DNA from: Selaginella moellendorffii
Taxonomy: Eukaryota; Streptophyta; Lycopodiopsida; Selaginellales; Selaginellaceae
Reading direction: 5' to 3'
Assembly: GCF_000143415.4 (NCBI RefSeq)
Contig: NW_003314305.1
Coordinates: 686,196-750,195, forward strand
DNA: 64,000 bases
The translations under genes and the position numbers were made by a program. Every line of letters begins with the position of its first letter. The first letter of the stretch is position 1. The notes under the pieces are model-generated. The model did not search any database. It had not been told where the DNA came from and worked only from the letters and a program-made list of their open reading frames with translations. Positions 9,736 through 21,837 of the stretch are shown piece by piece.

Positions 9736-12700
9736 CTATGACATTCTCACTTTTGCAAGCAAGTCAGGAGTGGCATGCTCCCTAATTGAGATGGCTGCAC
9801 TTTCCACTGCTCCAATTAACTCCTCTCCCACACTTCCTTCTTCCATGCTTCCACCCAGCTTGGCTACTCGTTCCATCACAGAGAAGAGTCTACTTGCCAC
9901 AACTCGCGCGCTTTGATTCCATTTCTTCTCTGCCAAAAGCTTCTGCAAGCTATGAGGAAGCTGACGGACTATCTGTGGCTCGCTCAGAGTGAAGAGGTAC
10001 GAGTCGGGGCTCCATATGCTCGTAAGCAATGCCATGAACGAAATGGCCTTCACAAACAGATCCCGAGTGAGTTCTTGCCCATGTAGAGAATGCCTTACCG
10101 TTGAGGGAAACTTTGATACGTAAGCTGTGTCTATTGTATCCAGTAACCACTCATGCTTATCTTCAAACTGGGCGTCCTTTAGAGCCAATGCACATTCGGT
10201 CATTAGCATCCAGTGTCCTGCAAAAGAAACGAGCTGAAGAGAAAGGACTGGAAAAATGCCAGTGAGGAGGAACCTGTTATCTGCCTGTCTAGCAGTCGAG
10301 AACGCACGACTTTCAGTGACGACAGTGGGAGAACTTTCATAGCGGCCAGCCGAGACCTTGCAAACGCAACCTTTCCAAAGCTTTCGTCCTGGATCTGCAA
10401 GCCAAACCTTCTATTATGTACTTCTGTAAGCGTATGTAGCTTACCTTGAAAACGTCTAGCAACCAGCTCGTCCTTGCGGGTTTCAGGCATTCCAGAGCTA
10501 CTGACCACTCCATTGTATCTCTTTCGGTCTCTTCCGTGTCGTTGTGATCGATAAAACGTGCTGGAGACATGGATATTAGCTGTCTCATGCAGCTCTCGAT
10601 GTGTACGAGAAGATCTCTTGTATCTGTGGCCCAGAACTTAGCAAGTCCCTTCCAACATTCGACTCTGCATTCGCGACCGTCGGTCTGGAGTTTGCCAAGT
10701 ACTTGTATAACGTCGGCTAGAAGTTTCTCCATGCGGGCTAGCGAGAAGATTTTGTGGAGGTCACCGAGACGGCTCAGCACGACTGTCCGCAAACTTGTTT
10801 CGATAGTGACCAGCTTCGAGCCTTCACATACCTCGTCCAGAACACTTGCTAGAGGAGGAACTTTGTCGGCATGACGAAAAGAGAAGATCAAGCACCGCTT
10901 TCTAACGTCTCCATGATCGGGACCTGACGATGGCTGCAGAAACCATTCCTTGTGCTGCATGATTCGACGTATCAGACCTCCCCAGTCGAGCATAGGGAGT
11001 CTCGGAGCCTCTTCTAAGCATCGCATCACACTGATGACCTCATCACATGGAATACCGACCTGATCCAAAGAAAACATACGAAGATAAGCATCATAGCAGC
11101 TAAAGTCGCATTCTTTACCTTCGTCAATCCAATGCTGGACAGCCACTCGCTCAGCAAACGCAAGGTGCTGTGCGCTGGAAGACTTGACAAGCTAACCGGC
11201 TGATAGCTCCAACGAACTATTGCTCTAGTGGGCCGCTCACTACCTTCTGCTGACACCCGCCCTTGGCTCACACGTAGCCATGCAGTGTGCATAATAGCAA
11301 GGCACCACCTTGCGTAGCCTCGCAACCGGCCACCTTCGCTTGAATGAGAGATGCGAACTATTTGTTGTAACATTGTTCTCAGCGTCCCCCCGTGAGCACT
11401 GCTGAACATAAGAGGAGTTGTCACCTTGTTTCCAGCTTGTAAAGAAGAGACTACGTGTTGCTCGGCTCCTTGAGGTTCGAACTCTGAGGCAACACCAGCT
11501 CCAAGAGCGTTTGCCAGCCCGAGCATTGCTCCGAGACAGTAATGCGCATCTTCCACCTGCGTGTAGCCTCTGTGAAGAGTTTCCAGCAAGTCTCTCACTG
11601 TTTCCTGAGCCAGCGGATGTGCTCCTGTCTGAAGAACCTTTGCCACAAGGCCTCCATAACCGATGCAGCTAGCCTTGAAAACATGCGCAAGCCAAGGCTG
11701 TGAGCTCCGCCTTGACTGAGGCAAGTCGACGATCTGCCGCACGAAACTACCGAGCCGGCTCAATAGTGACTCTATCTCCGCCGACTCTAGTAGCTCAAGC
11801 CTGTCCGATGCTTCCACGCACGTCGGGAGCACCAAAGAAGCGCCTGTTGCAAGACACATCGTTCCGACTTCGTCAATAGAGTCTGGTATCCAAGAGAACA
11901 CTGCTTGAGTGATACGTTTTACCAGCGTTGTCTTTCCTGCTTTGCCGAGGGGCGTCACCGACTTTCCCAAGGCCCATACCAGACCCACTATAGCCCAAAG
12001 GTCATCCTCCTCATTCCTTGAATCTTTCACGTTCGTTTCCTGAGTGAACACCTCTGTTGTAAAAAAGCTGTCTTGAGATAGTGCCAACATTGTCGAGAAA
12101 ATCTGGGGACAGCGGAGAGCAAGCAGCTTCAAAACGCAGTGTACAATGTCGGACAGCAACGCGCATTCTTTCGAGCTGCCCATGCTGGAAAATTCTGACA
12201 AGAACAGGCTTTGGCAAGCGATTCCGAGCCCCGTAGCAGCTGACCCGACGACAAATGCGTTGTCGGCCTCGGTTGCAGACTGAATAAATAGTTAAGTTAG
12301 AAATGAAATCCAAAATCATGTAGCTCACCTGTATCAGCAAGCGCACTGCATTAGCTTTAACATCCCAGTCTGTGGGATGCAAGGAAGTTGTCAGCACTCC
12401 GAGGGACACGGCTGCCGAGCATTGCGCAGATTGATGCTCCAAAGACGATATTCTTGACTCAAGATATCTTGCAACAGAACTTGATGCCAAACTAGGTTGG
12501 CGTAACGACTGCATAACCTCAAGTTAGATAGGCTATGGCCACTCATACGTACCCGGGAAAATGCTGCCAAAGCAAGAGTTGAGTTTTCAGCAACTCGTGG
12601 GATCCCTTCCTCAGAAGCATCAATACAGGCCTGCTGCAAAATAAGTAAACACAACAGAAATTCGCACGCCAAAACTCTTTTACCTTGACTATATGTTCAC

Positions 12701-15700
12701 ACGCTACTTCAGCGTTTCCATGGAGTTGACAGCCGATTTTTAGCCACTGATGCATGAAGCAGGACCAAGAGAACAGCGAAATTAACACCATGATCAAATC
12801 TCCGGAAACATTTAAGGTTTTTGCGACTTCGAAGAATACGCTCTTGAGGCCTTCGTCTTCGACCCTCAAAGCCTGCAGATGCAGATGATTGTTGTAAGCT
12901 CCAAATAAATATAAAAAGCAGCTATATACTTACCGATTTCTTCGCCGTTGCTAAACTCCCTCGGCTTGCATTCCAAAAAAATAAGAGCGAGCCTGGATAG
13001 TCGTTTTCTGCAGCATACAAGAAAAATTTAATACAACGCAACAGCAACCCATTGTCTTACGAGTCGAGCTGGTAAATGTACGAGGAATGCTTTCTAGCAT
13101 CTTTTCAAGCTTCGACATGATAACCTTCTCAGTAGTAGCTCTTTGCCGCGTTCTACATGCAAATAGACGTTACGAAAAAGATTGTAAATGAAAGCACGCA
13201 CTTATGCTCGTAGTCAAGAAACTTGGCAACAAGTCTCTCGCATTGGTATTTAGCGGCAGTACTGGCCCCGCGTAGAAGTATATCCACATGCTTTCCTTCA
13301 TTTACCATAGTCTCTTTGAGTAGCTCCACCTACTTATTCACACAGTTCAATTTGCTTAGAAATGCGTGTATGCATACCTCGTATTCACAAAGCGATTCTA
13401 CAGCTGCTGATCTCGTTCGATACCACTCTTCAGATGGCTGCTTGTCACATGAAGCAAATTCCCAGAGCGCATTCAATACTGCATGGGCATCTTCAGCATT
13501 CAGATTGGCATCGAGAGCTCCATGCTTAAGCAACATGCAAAAACTACCAGCTTGAACTTTAGTATTTAGCTCGAGTTCCTCTGAAGAAATAACGTACCTT
13601 TCAGAAATCGAAGGGCTTATCGGAAGAGGTGAAAATAATTTCGCAATCACCTTCCAAGCCGTGTAAAAATCTAAATAATAAGAACTGAGTTCCAGAAAAA
13701 GATTTTGTCCGCTTACCGATAGCATCGTGGCCACAGAGAAACGAGAGACTCTGCAATCCCAGCGCCTTGACAACAGGTGACCTGCACTCTACGCAAGCCT
13801 AATTGAAAGGTATCAACAACTGGAACACTTCAAGCTCTTCTTTACCTGTACTGATAAAATAAGCTCTATACCCACATCGGGATCATGACCACACAGATCC
13901 CTCAGTGATGTCGCTCTGCTCAGTAGTACATCTGTTTCCTCTTTGGCTTGAGAAAACCATGACGGTACTAATGTTTTCTAACGGATAAGGACACTAAATC
14001 ATAAGATGTTTTGCTACAGAACAATTTACCTGTAAGAAGGAATATGCACGATCCGTATGTTGCCAGATCTTATAGATCAATCGGATAGATGTTGCTTGAA
14101 TACGCCTGCGAAAGAAGGAAAAAAAGAGTTGTTTGTTAAAATTTTAAAACAAGAAAAGATGACAATGCATGCTGGCAATTCTAAATCACTCATAAAGCCA
14201 GTAGTCTTGTATAGAAGTATTAAAATAGAAATGCATGAGGGAGAACGTACGCAATGAAGACACATTTTTACGCACAAATTTCCCTTATAGTCCACCATAT
14301 GCTGAAGCAAATGCATGCTCAATGGCACGGTGGTTGGATGACCACATATATCCGGAAGAGCGTTCAAAAAAGCTATCTAGAAAGGTGAACAGTAAGTTCT
14401 GAAAAGCGATATCGTTTATCTTACCACCACATTTGTGTTCACGTCATGTCGTTGGTGATACTTCAAAGAGAACAGAAAGACGGGAAACAATGATATTCCC
14501 CATACAGCGTGATGTTGTCCTAATAAAGCCAACATATTGATGGCAAAACCAGAGATCTTTGACGAAGGGTGAAATGTCAGGGCAGTCGTCAAGATGGCGA
14601 GTAGCATGGGAAAATCTGAAGAAATAAGTCAGTAGTAATAAGCTATAAACAACACATTTACCAGAATCACTCAGATGAGTCGTGAGCGTCTTAAACCACG
14701 CTTCAACGTCAGCTTCCTTTGTCCACAGGGAGCATAACAGCTCATAGGCCAGTCCTCCCAGCTGCATGCTCTCACTCTTACCAGCTTTTACGTTCAGCAA
14801 ACTTCCATCACTTAAGAGACGATCGATCTTCTTAAGCAGCGAGGTAGCTGCTTGTTTCAAAAGGCTAGATGGCGAGGTTAATATGTGCAACGTCGGAAAT
14901 ATCCAGAATAACAACGACTGTAAAGTGAAGTTGGAATCTGAAAGTATCGCGCACAGTCAGAGTTATTTTAGAAAAGATAGAAACAGAGGACCTTTTTCGA
15001 GCCAAGTCTGTGCAAGAGCAAGTATCGAAAGTTGTTCTTGCTCTAATTCTGATATAGCCAGAAGGTAAGCCAAGGACGCCAAGTAGACATCCAGCCTCTG
15101 AGGTTTGCTCGGAAGAAGACTTATCCTTCGCACAAGGCAGACAAATGGCAGAGACGGCAGGGAATGTGTTTTGCTCTCATGCCATAGCCCGAACAAAAGC
15201 TCCAGTATTGGACTGGTAAAATCCTCCTAAACATCATCATGTAACGTCACCACAGAAATGAAACGCACATATACCATTTCGGAGAAATGCGAGCTTTCCT
15301 CGAGCAAATCCATGAGTTCTTGAATCCCCTCGCATAGAAATTCTATATCCTGAAGCGTCCACATTAGTGATACAAACTTTGTAAAATACAATGAAAGGAT
15401 ACTTGCCTGGGGAGTCTCAAGGAAACGAGACTGGGCATACTGAATCAGTAGCTTCATCAATCCAGGAGCCAAACAGGGACGGGAGATGGCAATCGCACAG
15501 AGATTCGAGTGAAGCCCTCGAGCAAAACTGCTCCTCATTCGCGACGGATCGAAAAAAACACGCGTGAGAAACGGCTGGATGAACTGCATGGCACGTTGAT
15601 GGTCACTCGCGTGCAGTAGAACGAGACGAACTTGCTGGATGATCGACGAGGATGTTTCTTCACGAGATTGTAGAGCCTAGCTTCCAACAGATAAATAAAT

Positions 15701-16137
15701 TATCACAACGAAGGAGATGGAAAAACAAGAAAACTGAGTACCTTGAGAAGAGGATGAACTGTGATCGAATTGTCATGGCCAGCAACATGGAGCTGGCAAA
15801 GGAATCCAATCCCGCAAACCAAAACATGTAGCGAGATGGACGACGTCACTGAATCCAGCGACGCTTGCAAGATCATCACCGCCTGGCCGAGCGAAATCCC
15901 GCCCGATTTCGCAATCCTACACAGCTCCCGGACGCTCTGATCGACAATGCAGGGGTTCTGCGACGCGAGACATCGCATCAGCGCTTCCTTGCCGGATCCC
16001 GCTTGCGACATCATCAATGCCGCATCTGGCGCCGCTGCAAAGCGCTGGAATATTGAGCTCACCGCAACGCGCTGGAGGAGAGGATGGGGCGCCTGGAGCT
16101 TGTCGCAGAGGATCGCGAACGGATCCTTGGCCTCCAT
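9736..16137 (-). CDS. RST1: RST1/focadhesin-like protein (DUF3730), about 20 exons
   Basis: Very large alpha-helical (HEAT/ARM-like) protein. The N-terminus (LLQRVAVSSIFQRFAAAPDA; DQSVRELCRIAKSG) matches the start of Arabidopsis RESURRECTION1, which bridges the cytosolic exosome and the Ski complex and affects cuticular wax. Coding runs from ATG 16137 through exons such as 16137-15742, 15676-15407, 15349-15275 and one starting at 15226, then a chain of short exons to about 12.3 kb. Long exons follow (about 12.28-11.12 kb, 11.06-10.44 kb) and the last coding part is about 10.2-9.74 kb, stop TAG at 9736-9738. Introns are 45-100 bases. A possible GC-AG intron is at 15406-15350. The total should be near 1800 residues as in Arabidopsis. 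The exon list is incomplete but the order and frame are coherent. Confidence 0.85.
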
Positions 16138-16605
16138 CGCTAATAGCTTCGCTCGAGCCCTAAATCCCCAGCATATTCTTTAATATTCTTATTCTTCGAA
16201 TACTCGCATTTAGCCAGATTTAGCAACTCTTCGGCGCCATTCCCCAAAGAGAAAGAAAAATAAAAAAATTTCTCTCTCGCTCTAATCTCAATAATTCGTG
16301 TGGCGGCCACAGTCTCGCCATACACAACATAGCACGTGTACACCAGTCATACGTGGCCACAACGGCTTTTGAGGAGCACTTCTACCCGTCCGATCGCAAT
16401 CCAACGGCCAAGAATCTCTATTTACTACGATGCTTATCTTTCCAAATCATCCACCCTTGGATCTAAGGCGCATCGACGGTCACTCTTTTTGGAAATATTC
16501 CTGGGTATATCCCTCGAGCCTTGGTTCATATCGCGAGAGGGCAAGGCGGTGAGGGCGCCGTGCCCAAAATCGTGTGCTAGCTTGGCGCGCGATTTCTTCC
16601 GCTCG
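16138..16605. promoter_or_regulatory. Divergent promoter between RST1-like gene and catalase
   Basis: 468 bases separate the two start codons, so both genes must be controlled from here. A CACGTG G-box (in agcacgtgtac, about 16332) and a further ACGTGG (about 16350) are visible. No clear TATA box was assigned to either gene. Confidence 0.5.
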
Positions 16606-18624
16606 ATGGATCCCTATAAGGTTTGATTCTCACCTTTTGCGCCGTAGCAGCTAGCGTAGAGTAGCTTATTGATTCTTTGCGCATTGCGGTGCCGGATCAA
16701 TCTAGAGCAGTTTCTTCGCAATCGTGGTCTAGGCCTCCATTTCTTGATCTTCTTGCTCGATTTGTTCACGATTTGACAAAATTTCCTTGGATTTCTCCAG
16801 TATCGCCCTTCCAGCGCCTATAATTCGGCCCATTTCACCACGAACACTGGCGCTCCTGTGTGGAACAACAATGCGTCGCTCACCGTGGGCTCTCGAGGTA
16901 CACAATTTCTTTCTATCCATAGCCCAAAATACTTACTTCATTGTATCTTTGTTTTTTTTTTTTTTTTTCTTGCCAGGTCCTATCCTTCTCGAGGATTATC
17001 ATCTGGTCGAGAAGCTGGCCCAGTTTGATCGTGAAAGAATTCCCGAGCGTGTCGTGCATGCACGAGGAGCGAGTGCCAAGGGATTTTTCGAGGTGACCCA
17101 CGACGTATCCCACCTCACTTGTGCCGATTTCCTGAGAGCTCCCGGAGTGCAAACTCCCGTTATCGTGCGGTTTTCTACTGTCATTCACGAGCGTGGCAGC
17201 CCAGAAACTCTTCGAGATCCTCGAGGCTTTGCGGTCAAGTTCTACACTCGAGAGGTTTGTAGTTTTTTTGTTTGGCTTTCTTTCGTTTTTCTCAAAGAAT
17301 GTGGTGTTGTGGATGCAGGGAAACTTTGATATGGTTGGAAACAATTTTCCCGTGTTCTTCGTCCGAGATGGAATGAAGTTCCCTGACATGGTCCATGCGC
17401 TGAAGCCCAACCCAAGGACTCATATCCAGGAGAATTGGAGGATCATGGACTTCTTCTCGCACCATCCCGAGAGTCTTCACATGTTCACGTTCCTGCTCGA
17501 CGATATTGGCATCCCGCTCAACTATCGTCATATGGAGGGCTTTGGCGTCCACACTTTCACTCTCGTGAACCGGGCTGGCAAGTGCTCCTACGTGAAGTTC
17601 CACTGGAAGCCAACTTGTGGTGTCAAGAGCTTGCTGGAAGAACAGGCAGTCATCGTTGGTGGATCGAACCACAGCCATGCAACGCAGGATCTGCAAGACT
17701 CTATTGCAGCAGGGAACTATCCCGAGTGGAAGCTGTTTATCCAGACCATGGAAATCAAGAACGAGAACAACTACGACTTCGATCCTTTGGATGTTACCAA
17801 GACGTGGCCCGAGGATCTCTTCCCGCTGCAGCCCGTGGGTCGGCTAGTTTTAAACAAGAACATCGACAACTTCTTTGCGGAGAACGAGCAGCTGGCTTTC
17901 TGCCCCGCTTTGGTGGTGCCTGGAGTTTATTACACGGACGACAAGCTGCTTCAGACCCGAATTTTCTCGTACGCTGACACTCAGAGGCACAGGCTGGGGC
18001 CGAATTACTTGCTGCTTCCTGCGAACGCTCCCAAGTGTGCTCATCACAACAACCATCACGAGGGATTCATGAACTTCACCCACAGGGACGAAGAGGTATG
18101 ACAAGCTTTTGCTTATACGTTCTATATCCTGTGTTTGCAGGTGAACTATTTCCCTTCGCGCTTTGATCCTTGCCGTCACGCTGAGCGAGTGCCTATTCCT
18201 TCTCACCCTCTCGGTGGTCGACGAGAAAAGGTTTGGCTATCTTCTCATTTTATGCTTTGGCAATAATGTTTTTCTCTTGTAGGTGATGATTGAAAAGGAA
18301 AATAACTTTGCTCAGCCAGGAGCAAGGTTCCGCTCCTGGCCTGCTGAGAGGCAAGATCTCAAACCTCTCTCTCAGCTAGTCATGTTTTAACTGAATCTCT
18401 GCTCCTCTTCCAGGCAAGAGCGTTTCATTGCGAGAGTTGTGGATGCTCTGTCCGACCCGCGCGTCACCCACGAAATCCGTAGCATCTGGCTCTCTTACTG
18501 GTCTCAGGTTAGACAAGAAAGAAAAGACAGCATGTGATCAAACTCAACCATGAAACGTGTGCAGGCGGATCGTATGCTTGGTCAGAAGATTGCAACGAAA
18601 CTCAACGTGAAAGCCAACATGTAG
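16606..18624 (+). CDS. CAT: Catalase, 8 exons
   Basis: Haem catalase breaking down hydrogen peroxide in peroxisomes. Exons 16606-16620, 16801-16897, 16977-17254, 17319-18095, 18141-18230, 18283-18350, 18414-18507 and 18565-18624 sum to 1479 nt, 492 residues, exactly the usual plant length. Catalytic His65 lies in [11 protein letters not shown], the Asn in [12 protein letters not shown] and the proximal haem Tyr in [15 protein letters not shown]. The sixth intron (18351-18413) starts with GC rather than GT, and its boundaries both carry GCAAGA. The C-terminus is NVKANM, so there is no SKL-type signal; plant catalases use atypical internal or C-terminal signals. Fragments of this gene recur many times downstream. 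Confidence 0.97.
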
Positions 18625-18753
18625 ACGGATAAAACTATATCTGTGTCCATCGTGGTGATCGTGGTGAAATAAAGAGGTACTAGTTTCAATTATTAAACAA
18701 TCCAAATCTGCATTATTATTGAGGTATGTTTCTTGCATTGTCTTTCTTGACTT

Positions 18754-19673
18754 TTATTTGTTACCCGAGAGATCAGGCACCTGAGACTGTGGAATGCTCT
18801 TGTCACCACCTGTGTCTTGCTTGTTGCTCGTTGCTCCCTTGGTGTCATACCCAGCATCTTTCATCGATTTCTCGGCCGAGCCCCTGGACAGTTTGTTTGC
18901 TTTCTTTATTTCAACAAGGTTCTCGTCTTGAGTCTGGAAGAGTGGTCGTCTAGCAAGAGTAGCATCTGGTGTCATGACAGGCTAGCCAACGTTATCTAAA
19001 GCTCACAAACCTCATGAAGAGCCTCTTCCAGCCTCTGTAGCCCGCCCGGAGTAAGTTCCTCACAGTCGCACGCCGCAGTGACTCTGGGCGAGTGGACACG
19101 AGGAACACTGTCCAGTTCGTCCTGAGAAGCGTCCGGTAGAAGGTCCTCACTGGAACGATCGCCGGAGCGACGCCTCTGGCGGCCCACAAGTTAAAGTCAG
19201 TGTCGTTGTAGCTCCCAGCTCTGCAAAGTATTAACTTTCAACAGGGGAGGAAGAGATAGATCCAGACGTTACCCGAACTGCTTTGTAGCAAAGTAAGGCG
19301 TGGTTGAGAGGAGAGTACCATCGACATCAAACAGCCACGCATCAATGCCGGGCCTGGCGCAGAAAGTCTGGGCTTGCTGGAGTGCCAAGCTCGTTGCAGC
19401 TTGGACGTCGGCTTGGTACTGTGGCCCGGTGGTGTAGCTCCGGACGTATGGAACACACTCGGCAGGGACCCTCCAGCTCAAGAGGTTTCCAGACGCCACG
19501 CTAAACTGGAAGCTGCGACAGTAGGAATCCACGGACTGGGACCTTGGATCTCTCGGCGGGAGGGAAATGTCCTCGGGATTTAGCACACCAGCGAGCTCGA
19601 TTGAGAAGGCAAGATCAAACGATGAAAGAAGAAGAACAAGGAGAAATCGAGCAAGAGCAAGAAAAGACACCAT
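18754..19673 (-). CDS. Plant acid phosphatase / vegetative-storage-protein-like (HAD class B type)
   Basis: Secreted or vacuolar HAD-fold protein. Exon 1 (19673-19273) encodes a signal peptide, a conserved region ending YCRSFQFSVASGNLLSWRVP..CVPYVR, and motif I DVDGTLLS. Exon 2 (19220-19011) carries AGSYNDTDFNLWAARG and motif II VSTRPES. The third exon is uncertain; an acceptor near 18895 gives an in-frame tail (GSAEKSMKDAGYDTKG...SGNK, stop at 18754). There the expected GN.GDQWSD motif is replaced by GATSNKQD, so catalysis is doubtful. The neighbours catalase (+) and the membrane protein (+) form the module duplicated downstream. Confidence 0.75.
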
Positions 19674-19902
19674 TGTGACTACGAAAGTTTCTCGACATGG
19701 ACGACTTAATAGGCGTTGTTGATGATATAAGCATCTTATTAATCAACATAAAGCTATACAAAGAACTTTCCCGTACTCCCATTATGCAAAGGGAATAATC
19801 ACTTTATTCTCCATTTACTTACAGTATTAAATTTAAAAGTTACTATATAAGCTTTCATTCCAATCCACAGCATAATCTGTTTGAGCACAGAAGATTGGAG
19901 TT
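19674..19902. promoter_or_regulatory. Divergent spacer: acid phosphatase / four-helix membrane protein
   Basis: 229 bases between divergent starts. The part just upstream of 19903 (from about 19745) recurs before the copies at 48765 and 59137, so this promoter was copied with the module. Confidence 0.5.
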
Positions 19903-21837
19903 ATGGCGGAGTCACAAGGCACAGCCAAACTGATGTTAAATCCAAGGGAGAAACTCACTGGAGCGCTTGTGATTGGCATCGCATTTGCAACTTTTGTTGC
20001 AACACTTGTGGTCACTGCCATCTTCGCGGTTCCAGAGATGAGCAAGCCACCTCAAGGGGATTATTACCCAGATATCGTCAAGGAGGACATGTGCTCTACT
20101 TGCTGGGAGGCCACCGTCTTTGCCACAAGCTCCGATCCATTCTACCAGTGGGTCTCTGATTCCTCACTCCCGGATGCTCTTGACGTCTCCCAGAGGGGAA
20201 CGCTTGCATACCAGAGGGCCAGCATCTGGCGTGTTTCGGGCAATATCACCTCTACAAATGAGAGCTCTTTGTATAGCTCGCCAGATCCCCGCATTCTTGG
20301 AGGAGAGCTTGTCAAGAGAAGCAGGACTCTGGTGTGGAAGATGACAGTCTACTGGGGGATGAGTGTAAGAACTTGTTTCACCTTGCCAGGATCCAAGGAT
20401 GATTCGTGTCTTTACACAACCCCGATCGTCCAGACCGCTCCTGGATCATATGCAGCGCTCTTGGTTGGCGTTCCGTATCGGAAGGCTTCACAGGAACCAT
20501 ATGCCGTGGAGAGCAGCGCTTTGTATCTGGACAATAGTGCGGTGTATTTGACAAACTTTGTGAGCAACGCTAGAACCGGTGCTGGATTGAAGCTCCAAAG
20601 CTCTGGCAAAGAAATCAAGAACTACGTCTACGAAGGCCAGGTTTGCAACAGGGCCTCCCCGATCCTCGTCACCCCGGACGTGGTTTCTTACATGGGTTTT
20701 CCAAGCTTCCAGTGCGCTTGCGATGGTAACCTTTGCCTTGTGGGTCTGAACATCACTGGCACAGCTTCGAATGAGGATGATATTTTTCCTCTGAAACTAA
20801 ATGCCTCCGGGTGTGGCCAGGGCAATTCGTTTTGGGATTACGATAGGTATCCTTTGGAAGAGAATAGAACCATCTTCTACTCTTACAGCCCGAGTCGGGA
20901 GACATCGATACTACTCCAGGTGAATTTCAGCACAACATTCGATATGGTAATCTTTGGTCCCAACCAGATACTCAAATACTTTGTTTCTTGCACTGAGGAC
21001 ACGATCCAGAAGAAGGCTCCGAGCGATGACACACTAGTGTCAGATCTGCAGAAGTGCTTGAAAAGTCCAATTGTTGCCGTGAGCCCTGCCTTTGACAGAA
21101 GAGTCGCTGTGAGAAGATACCGATCTCGGGTCTCGCTGGAAGGTCTCATGGACACCTTCAATTACAAGGTTCCAAGTGACAAGGACGACAACTTCTTGTG
21201 TGGCATGGACGAAGGCCAGTCAAAACTGGCGGACAAGCTGTGCACGGTAAGCTTGCAGGATCTAAAGAGCTCAAACGAGATGCAAAAGCTGGAGAAGCGC
21301 TTGAGGGAGTCTCTAAAGGTGGCGGACGTGCATAGGTTCGTGAAGAAGGAATGGGAGAGCACTTCGTCGCAGAGATCAGACATAACTGTTGGGATTGTCA
21401 CAGCAGTGGTGACCATCCTTGTGACCATCTGGGGGATGTTCAACAGGGATTTGCAAGAGGTGGAGGCGTTGATCTTGAAGCGCGCAGGCAAATTCACCAG
21501 GGTTGTGGAAGCGACAATAGGACTTCCACTGTTTAAGACGGGAATTCGGGGTTTTCTGCTCTTGGGTGTGATCGTGTGGAACATGTTTAACGTGTTTGTC
21601 AGCTTGAATGCTGTGGGAAGTGAGCCCCGGCTTGCCACCTCAAAAACACTACTCCAGCAGCTCGACGGGATCTCGTTCTTGGTGACTACAACTTCAACAG
21701 TTCAAGTGACTCCATCTTGGATTATCTTCTTTGCAGCGTGCTCGTTTGCAATCTTTGTGTTTGCCATAGTAACTTTCGGTGTGTACGTTCGCATGCGCTA
21801 CGTGGAAAGAAAAGAAGAAGTAATTGCACCAGCTTAA
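19903..21837 (+). CDS. Four-helix membrane protein with large Cys-rich extracytoplasmic domain, unknown family (intact copy)
   Basis: A 644-residue single-exon protein of a family I do not recognise. There is a short cytosolic start, membrane helix 1 at about 19-43, then about 450 residues with many Cys and N-glycosylation sequons (NITST, NESS, NITGT, NASG, NFST). Helices follow at about 494-513, 549-568 and 606-631, with a basic/acidic tail (RYVERKEEV). The long loop is probably outside the cell or in a lumen. It is the only complete member in the window. Copies at 43.1, 48.8, 57.1 and 59.1 kb are damaged, and relics lie at 24.5, 41.1, 51.3 and 62.9 kb. Start: the ATG in ttATGGCGGAGTC, conserved in the 48.8 and 59.1 kb copies. 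Confidence 0.85.
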   Translation: MAESQGTAKLMLNPREKLTGALVIGIAFATFVATLVVTAIFAVPEMSKPPQGDYYPDIVKEDMCSTCWEATVFATSSDPFYQWVSDSSLPDALDVSQRGTLAYQRASIWRVSGNITSTNESSLYSSPDPRILGGELVKRSRTLVWKMTVYWGMSVRTCFTLPGSKDDSCLYTTPIVQTAPGSYAALLVGVPYRKASQEPYAVESSALYLDNSAVYLTNFVSNARTGAGLKLQSSGKEIKNYVYEGQVCNRASPILVTPDVVSYMGFPSFQCACDGNLCLVGLNITGTASNEDDIFPLKLNASGCGQGNSFWDYDRYPLEENRTIFYSYSPSRETSILLQVNFSTTFDMVIFGPNQILKYFVSCTEDTIQKKAPSDDTLVSDLQKCLKSPIVAVSPAFDRRVAVRRYRSRVSLEGLMDTFNYKVPSDKDDNFLCGMDEGQSKLADKLCTVSLQDLKSSNEMQKLEKRLRESLKVADVHRFVKKEWESTSSQRSDITVGIVTAVVTILVTIWGMFNRDLQEVEALILKRAGKFTRVVEATIGLPLFKTGIRGFLLLGVIVWNMFNVFVSLNAVGSEPRLATSKTLLQQLDGISFLVTTTSTVQVTPSWIIFFAACSFAIFVFAIVTFGVYVRMRYVERKEEVIAPA

